A DNA stretch of 64,000 nt from JBBDWJ01 sp963824095 (GTDB lineage: Bacteria; Acidobacteriota; Terriglobia; Bryobacterales; UBA6623), in the NCBI GenBank assembly GCA_963824095.1, contig CAWGNS010000007.1, forward strand, positions 62,001-126,000, given 5' to 3'. Positions 59,789-64,000 of this stretch are shown in pieces. The translations under genes and the position numbers were made by a program. Under the pieces are notes generated by a model. It did not search any database and was not told the DNA's origin. It saw only the letters and a list, made by a program, of their open reading frames with translations. The first letter of the stretch is position 1. Each line of letters opens with the position of its first letter.

Positions 59789-61423
59789 ATGTTGACACGG
59801 AGAACGTTCTTTCAGGCAACGGGGGCGTTGGCCGCCAGCCGCGCGGCGGCGCAGAACGCGCCAGCGAATCCGGCCGGCCGCGACAGGCCGAATATCCTCA
59901 TCTTCATGCCCGATCAGCAGAACGGCGCGACCGTGCTGCCCGGGTCCGGCTGTCTCACTCCCAACTTGGACCGCTTTGCGTCGCAGGGCGTTTTGTTCTC
60001 GCACGCGTTCTGCCCTTCCCCGCACTGCTGCCCGTCGCGCGCGAGTTTCGTTAGCGGCGTGTATCCGAGCGAGCACGGCGTGTTCAACAACGTCGATACG
60101 GACACGTCGATCCACGACAATCCTTACCCGGGCGTCCGGTTCTTCAGCGAAGCGTTGCAGGGGGCCGGTTATCAACTCTCTTATGCCGGCAAGTGGCACG
60201 TCGCGCGGAACCAGTTTCCGGAAGACCGCGGATGGAAGGATCTCAATCCGAAACCGAAGGCCTACCAGCCGGGCGGGCGAAGGCAAGCCAGCACCTGGAG
60301 CACGGCGCGGGCCCAGATGCAGAAACACGAAGCTCGCCGCAGCGGGGAGGTGTTGCGTCCGGGCTGGGGCAATCTCCAGTTGTATGGCTCGTATGCGCCG
60401 AAAGGTCCCAAGGGGTACGAGGGGACCGCCGATTACGAAATCATCCAGCGGGGTATCGAGGGGCTGCAGAGCCTCGCCGGCGGCAGCCAGCCCTGGTGCC
60501 TGATGGTCTCCAACGGTGGAGGCCACGACCCCTACATCGTTCCGCAGAATTTTCTTGACCTGTACCGCTCGCGCGGCGCCGAGCTTCCGCCGAGTTTCCA
60601 GGACACGCTCGAAGACAAGCCGCGCATCTATCAGCGCATGCGGTATCAATACTGGTCGCAGCTCAGCGATCCAGAGGTCCGCGAGAGTATCACGCACTAC
60701 TGGGCGAAACTCAGCATGCAGGATGCGCTGTTCGGACTCCTGCTAGACGCGCTGGAGAAGACCGGCCAGGCCGAGAACACCATCGTGATCTATGTGTCCG
60801 ATCACGGTGATTACGCGGGCGCGCACGGGCTGTGGGCGAAGGGCGTGCCCAGTTTCCGCGGCGGTTACCATATTCCGTGCATTATCCGCTGGCCTCGCGG
60901 CGCCGTGCGGCCTGGCCGCACCGTGGACGCCTACGTTTCGACGGTGGATTTCGCCCCGACCATCCTGGAGGCGGCGGGCGTAGAGCCGCTCACGCCCATG
61001 TCGGGTGCGAGCCTGTTGCCGTGGCTGCGCGCAGAGACTCCCGCCAACTGGCGAGACGCGGTGTTCATGCAACTCAACGGGGTCGAGTTGTACTACACGC
61101 AGCGCATCGTCATGACCAAGCAACACAAGTACGTGTACAACGGTTTCGACTTCGACGAACTCTACGATCTACAGCAGGACCCCCACGAAATGGTGAACCT
61201 GGCGTTTCCTGACGTGCGGCAATCGCGGGCTTGGATGGAGGAAGGAACCGGCTTGCGAAACCAGGATGATATTCCGTGGCCTCCCCTGCCGGCGAATCTG
61301 GCCGAAGTGCGGCGTGACCTGGTGAAGCGCATGTGGAAGTTCGCGCAAGAACACAAGGACCAGGTCTTCAATCCCTATCTCACCGTGGCGATGGCTCCGC
61401 TGGGCCCGGGGGTGGAGCTATAG
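59789..61423 (+). CDS. secreted type I sulfatase
   Basis: A 544-residue alkaline-phosphatase-superfamily sulfatase with a Tat-like signal (MLTRRTFFQATGALAASRAA). Metal site PNILIFMPDQQN (Asp42), formylglycine motif C80-C-P-S-R with Cys80 as the modified residue, AGKWHVAR, then YVSDHGDYAGAHGLWAKG, the second metal cluster. Requires a formylglycine-generating enzyme encoded elsewhere. A sulfated glycan substrate is likely, in keeping with the neighbouring fucosidase (fucans), but this is inference. AAAGGGGAG precedes the ATG. Confidence 0.94.
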   Translation: MLTRRTFFQATGALAASRAAAQNAPANPAGRDRPNILIFMPDQQNGATVLPGSGCLTPNLDRFASQGVLFSHAFCPSPHCCPSRASFVSGVYPSEHGVFNNVDTDTSIHDNPYPGVRFFSEALQGAGYQLSYAGKWHVARNQFPEDRGWKDLNPKPKAYQPGGRRQASTWSTARAQMQKHEARRSGEVLRPGWGNLQLYGSYAPKGPKGYEGTADYEIIQRGIEGLQSLAGGSQPWCLMVSNGGGHDPYIVPQNFLDLYRSRGAELPPSFQDTLEDKPRIYQRMRYQYWSQLSDPEVRESITHYWAKLSMQDALFGLLLDALEKTGQAENTIVIYVSDHGDYAGAHGLWAKGVPSFRGGYHIPCIIRWPRGAVRPGRTVDAYVSTVDFAPTILEAAGVEPLTPMSGASLLPWLRAETPANWRDAVFMQLNGVELYYTQRIVMTKQHKYVYNGFDFDELYDLQQDPHEMVNLAFPDVRQSRAWMEEGTGLRNQDDIPWPPLPANLAEVRRDLVKRMWKFAQEHKDQVFNPYLTVAMAPLGPGVEL

Positions 61424-61517
61424 CGGCTGGATTCGGCTTCCGCTCCTTTTCACGACGGTCGGCTCTGGCCGGCGGCCAGCAGTACCAGGGGCAAACGGGC
61501 AAGACAGGGACCGCGCT

Positions 61518-61543
61518 GAGTTCGCGGGCTGTCCCCGATCTCC
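61518..61543 (-). repeat. GGGACAG family II repeat, copy 2
   Basis: Reverse complement GGAGATCGGGGACAGCCCGC then GAACTC. Lies in the gap after the sulfatase gene. Confidence 0.6.
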
Positions 61544-61611
61544 GATCTTTTGTTCCTTGGGACTCAGTGGCTTGTCTTTGTTGAAAAGGGTGTACTATAT
61601 CGAGATCCACG

Positions 61612-62181
61612 ATGCCACACTTTGACGAAGTCACACGCTTAGGCGCGCTTTTCTCCGACGTTGTTTCCGTCGACCGCTTCATGAAATGGAAGGTCGACGT
61701 CGTCCGAGGCGTCGACAATACGCTCAGTCAATACGCCTTTGGAGAGATTTTTTGGAAGAAGGCCCTCGGACGGCCCAACGCCTCGAGGCTCTCGGAGGGC
61801 TTTACGGTAGAGGCCTGGCGAACCGAAATGGTGCTGGTCGGCGACGTTGGTGGCGCAGCTCACTGGCAACCCGTTCGCGTGCCCTATTTGCCGTCCTGGT
61901 GGGACGGCAAGGACGATGGCGCCTATTGGCGCGTGGTTTACATGGTGCCCAATCTGCCCGTAGGCGAGTCCAGTGATGGACTACCGGAACACTCCACCTA
62001 CACGCACATCCTCCCCCACCTGAGGCACGACATCGGCTGGGAAATACCGGGCGGAAGGTTCGGCATCGGCAGCGCCGGCCTGCGGGGTCTCGTGCCGCCT
62101 GAAGTAGTCTTCGTCAAGAAGGAAGCACCGGTGCACTTCTCATTTGAAGTAGTGCTGCGGTCGCTCTTCATCAGTCCCTGA
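61612..62181 (+). CDS. hypothetical protein
   Basis: A 189-residue soluble protein of fairly neutral composition. It contains FGEIFWKKALGRPN, WRTEMVLVGDVGG, VPYLPSWWDGKDDGAYWRVV and a hydrophobic C-terminus (HFSFEVVLRSLFISP). No recognised domain and no signal peptide. TACTAT at 61591-61596 is a possible -10. Codon usage and the AT content of the 5' end differ a little from neighbours. It might be a product of the local accessory region. Confidence 0.6.
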   Translation: MPHFDEVTRLGALFSDVVSVDRFMKWKVDVVRGVDNTLSQYAFGEIFWKKALGRPNASRLSEGFTVEAWRTEMVLVGDVGGAAHWQPVRVPYLPSWWDGKDDGAYWRVVYMVPNLPVGESSDGLPEHSTYTHILPHLRHDIGWEIPGGRFGIGSAGLRGLVPPEVVFVKKEAPVHFSFEVVLRSLFISP

Positions 62182-62416
62182 CGAGTCAAGAGGCCCTTCT
62201 GGAACACCTTGGGAGGAAATCGATCGGTCTGACCGCGATGAGAACCCCACGCGGATGCCGCCGTTGGTGACGCGGGCCGTCCAGCGGTTGCCCAGGCATC
62301 GACCGTTCAGCAGCCGCCTACGCCGCGATCGGGCCGGCCGCGATGCCCATTCGGCGTGTGCGCCGGCGGGCGTGGGCTTGAACCCGAGAGATCGAGGGAT
62401 CGGGCTCAGTCGGAGG

Positions 62417-62439
62417 GATCGGGGACAGCCCCCGGACTC
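62417..62439 (+). repeat. GGGACAG family II repeat, copy 3
   Basis: GATCGGGGACAGCCCCCG then GACTC; one difference from 41707-41729. Confidence 0.65.
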
Positions 62440-62571
62440 GCAGTCGACCTTCCACCAGACGACTCGATCCGCTTCAGGAGTCGATTCGCCAGCCCTGCGG
62501 TGCAGGTGGCCGCCCGGCCCCGTCCCGCTCCGTCCCTTTCCGGCAAGTCGTTTCCGGGCAACTGCTTACGA

Positions 62572-62595
62572 GAAATTGAGCCTGTCACGTTTTCG
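62572..62595 (-). repeat. GGGACAG family IV repeat, copy E
   Basis: Minus strand CGAAAACGTGACAGGCTCAA then TTTC. 22 of 24 bases shared with copy D at 51508-51531. It abuts the 3' end of the NhaR-type gene. Confidence 0.55.
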
Positions 62596-62606
62596 GCCTG
62601 ATCCGG

Positions 62607-63509
62607 CTAAGCGAACAACTGTTCCCGAACGGCTTCGACGACAGCGGCCAGCGTTGGATTCTTGATCTTTCTCTCCAGGGAGATCGCGTAGAAGTTCTCC
62701 TTCACGCCGTCTAGCTCCCCAACCATTTCAGCGCCGTACAGTTCTCTGACTTCACTCTCTGCGATTAAATGCGCTGGAAATAGGCCTGCGCCGGTATGGC
62801 CGAAGGAATTCGTCAGAGCGCTGTCCTCGAACTCCGCCACCACCCAGGGGCGGATGCGCTTGGTGAGGCACCAGTAATCGACCTCCCGCCGAAGATTTGT
62901 GTTCTCCGCCGGCCAAAGGACGGGTGCTCCGTCCAAGGACTCGGGAAAACTCCGTCGGTAAAGAGTTGCCAGTTTCTTCACTCCAAACATGCCAACTCCG
63001 CACTCTCCAAGCTTGTGATTGTAACCGCGCACTCGGACTTCCGGTCCGAGGGGAGAGTCTGACAAGACAAGGTCGATCTCGTGAATGGCCAGGCGTGCGA
63101 GCAGGGCCCGTGGCTTGCCTTCAGAGCAGATCAAATGTACTTTCGTACTCTGATCCACGGCAGGGGCGAGGATACGGCGTACAAGGATCTTCGGAAGGGA
63201 ATCCGCGACTCCCACCCGGAAAACCTGCCGCTTTGTGCCCGTCGACCTTCCATGCATTGTGTCCAATAGCTCCTGGCCGAGCGCGAAGATTTCGTTGGCA
63301 TAGCGGTAGACAGCCCGGCCATCGTCCGTTAACTCGAGATTGCGGCCCGCCCGATCGAAAAGGGTGTGCCCAAGGCTCTTCTCCAGTATGCGGAGCTGTG
63401 CCGATATCGTCGGCTGAGCGAGCTGCAGCTTCTCGCACGCAGCGGTGATCGTCCCCTCTCTCGCGACCATCCAGAAGTAAAACAGGTGGTGGTAGTTCAG
63501 CCAGTCCAT
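62607..63509 (-). CDS. nhaR: NhaR-type LysR family transcriptional activator
   Basis: A 300-residue LysR regulator. The start MDWLNYHHLFYFWMVAREGT closely resembles NhaR (NYxHLYYFWxVxxEG). The helix-turn-helix runs AACEKLQLAQPTISAQLRILEKSLG. The effector domain has FRVGVADSLPKILVRR, DLVLSDSPLG and LGECGVGMFG, also NhaR-like. NhaR activates the sodium/proton antiporter nhaA in response to Na+. No nhaA is in the window; it is divergent from a broken receiver gene. A TATACT lies six bases before the ATG with no ribosome-binding site. Confidence 0.88.
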   Translation of the reverse strand: MDWLNYHHLFYFWMVAREGTITAACEKLQLAQPTISAQLRILEKSLGHTLFDRAGRNLELTDDGRAVYRYANEIFALGQELLDTMHGRSTGTKRQVFRVGVADSLPKILVRRILAPAVDQSTKVHLICSEGKPRALLARLAIHEIDLVLSDSPLGPEVRVRGYNHKLGECGVGMFGVKKLATLYRRSFPESLDGAPVLWPAENTNLRREVDYWCLTKRIRPWVVAEFEDSALTNSFGHTGAGLFPAHLIAESEVRELYGAEMVGELDGVKENFYAISLERKIKNPTLAAVVEAVREQLFA

Positions 63510-63628
63510 TGCCGTAGTATATAGGGCCAGTCTATCAGAAGCGATCGACGTTTCTATATTCCAGAATGCTCGACCGGACGTACAGTAAGTTCTCTAGGAG
63601 TGTGGCAGACAAAAGGTGGAACGCGACC

Positions 63629-64000
63629 ATGTTAACCGCCAGGACCAAGATTTTGATCATCGGACGGCGAGCCGTCATGGCACTGGACATCGAGGAGTGC
63701 TTACTTGACGCCGGTCTCCGCGACCTGGCAGTTGTTTCCGGCGTCCGTGGCGCCCTGAGGCACACGGCGGAGAACCGCGTCGAACTGGCGATCATCGACG
63801 CGGATCCTGACGGCAGCCACGACGCCCCAGCGCAGCATGCGAGCTTCAAGACTGGCTTGGCGTTCCCACCGTCTTCCTCGGTTCCTATGGAAGAGAGATG
63901 GGTGCCATCTGAAAAAACGAAATTGTCTCGGTAGTGAAGCCCTTCGAGAATCGCGAGCCTTTGCGGGCCGTAGAGAAGCTCCTGCGTGCTCGGCGGCTCC
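63629..64000 (+). pseudogene. broken response-regulator receiver domain, runs off window
   Basis: Starts at an ATG with AGGTGG upstream. KILIIGRRAVMALDIEECLL and RVELAIIDADPDG are the first half of a receiver; the phospho-acceptor Asp would be in LAIIDAD. Near 63850 the frame shifts: LQDWLGVPTVFLGSYGREMG continues in another frame, then a TGA, then NEIVSVVKPFENREPLRAVE with the conserved Lys-Pro of receivers. The second acidic pocket (usually VEDE near the N-terminus) is GRRA here, so phosphorylation was doubtful even before the shift. Confidence 0.7.

Larger units (their letters stand above)
62182..62606. other. 425-base gap with two repeats
   Basis: Family II copy 3 (62417-62439) and family IV copy E (62572-62595). 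No gene seen. Confidence 0.5.

Overview
The window looks like a piece of the chromosome of a high-GC soil Acidobacteriota, most likely from the Solibacter/Bryobacter side. This is inferred from gene families, not from a search. There is a PadR regulator followed by a large duplicated-orphan (ADOP-type) permease. Three secreted proteins carry the Solibacter-type TIGR03437 domain, and there is a 'NRRNAxxSTGP' family protein. Many genes encode secreted hydrolases, beta-propellers and sulfatase-like enzymes, and one cupin matches the hydroxynitrile lyase known from Granulicella. No rRNA, tRNA or CRISPR array was seen.

Layout. 1-5.4 kb: a truncated secreted-protein gene, an ECF41 sigma factor behind its own consensus-type promoter, a WrbA-like flavoprotein, and DUF4091 and DUF4159 proteins. 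5.5-10.3 kb: a lipoprotein, an NmrA-like reductase, an FG-GAP propeller protein and a small membrane protein. 10.4-13.6 kb: PadR plus the ADOP permease under an inverted-repeat promoter. 13.6-26.9 kb: a fragment of the FG-GAP gene, a TolB/CehA-like metallohydrolase, a TIGR03437-CARDB protein, a ceramidase-like enzyme, the cupin, a SulP transporter, an HExxHxxGxxH metalloprotease, an M23-PKD protein and a methyltransferase. 27-35 kb: a frameshifted SBBP propeller protein, an OmpA-like protein, an amino-acid permease and an amidohydrolase. 35-48.5 kb: an alpha/beta hydrolase, a decayed toxin-antitoxin pair, two YncE-like proteins, a GH39-like enzyme, Mrr, a DUF5060-type glycosidase, an ArsR-SRPBCC-DoxX operon and a TIGR03437 protein.

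48.6-55 kb is the accessory core. It holds a solitary antitoxin-like gene, a HigBA module, a BrnT-XRE module, a frameshifted restriction-nuclease/nSTAND3 NTPase (probable former anti-phage protein) and a REP-associated (RAYT) transposase pseudogene surrounded and interrupted by its repeats. 55-64 kb: a GH29 fucosidase with a LacI-type operator, a possible gp19-like protein, TrpB2, a sulfatase, an NhaR-type regulator and a broken receiver domain.

Two themes run through the window. First, intergenic space is full of short palindromic or tandem repeats. At least four families share a GGGACAG core, and one family is clearly linked to the RAYT pseudogene. Second, gene decay is heavy: I count about eight broken genes or gene fragments, several of them in defence or toxin-antitoxin genes. 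Several genes have a TANNNT hexamer only 5-7 bases before the start codon and no Shine-Dalgarno sequence, which suggests leaderless transcripts.
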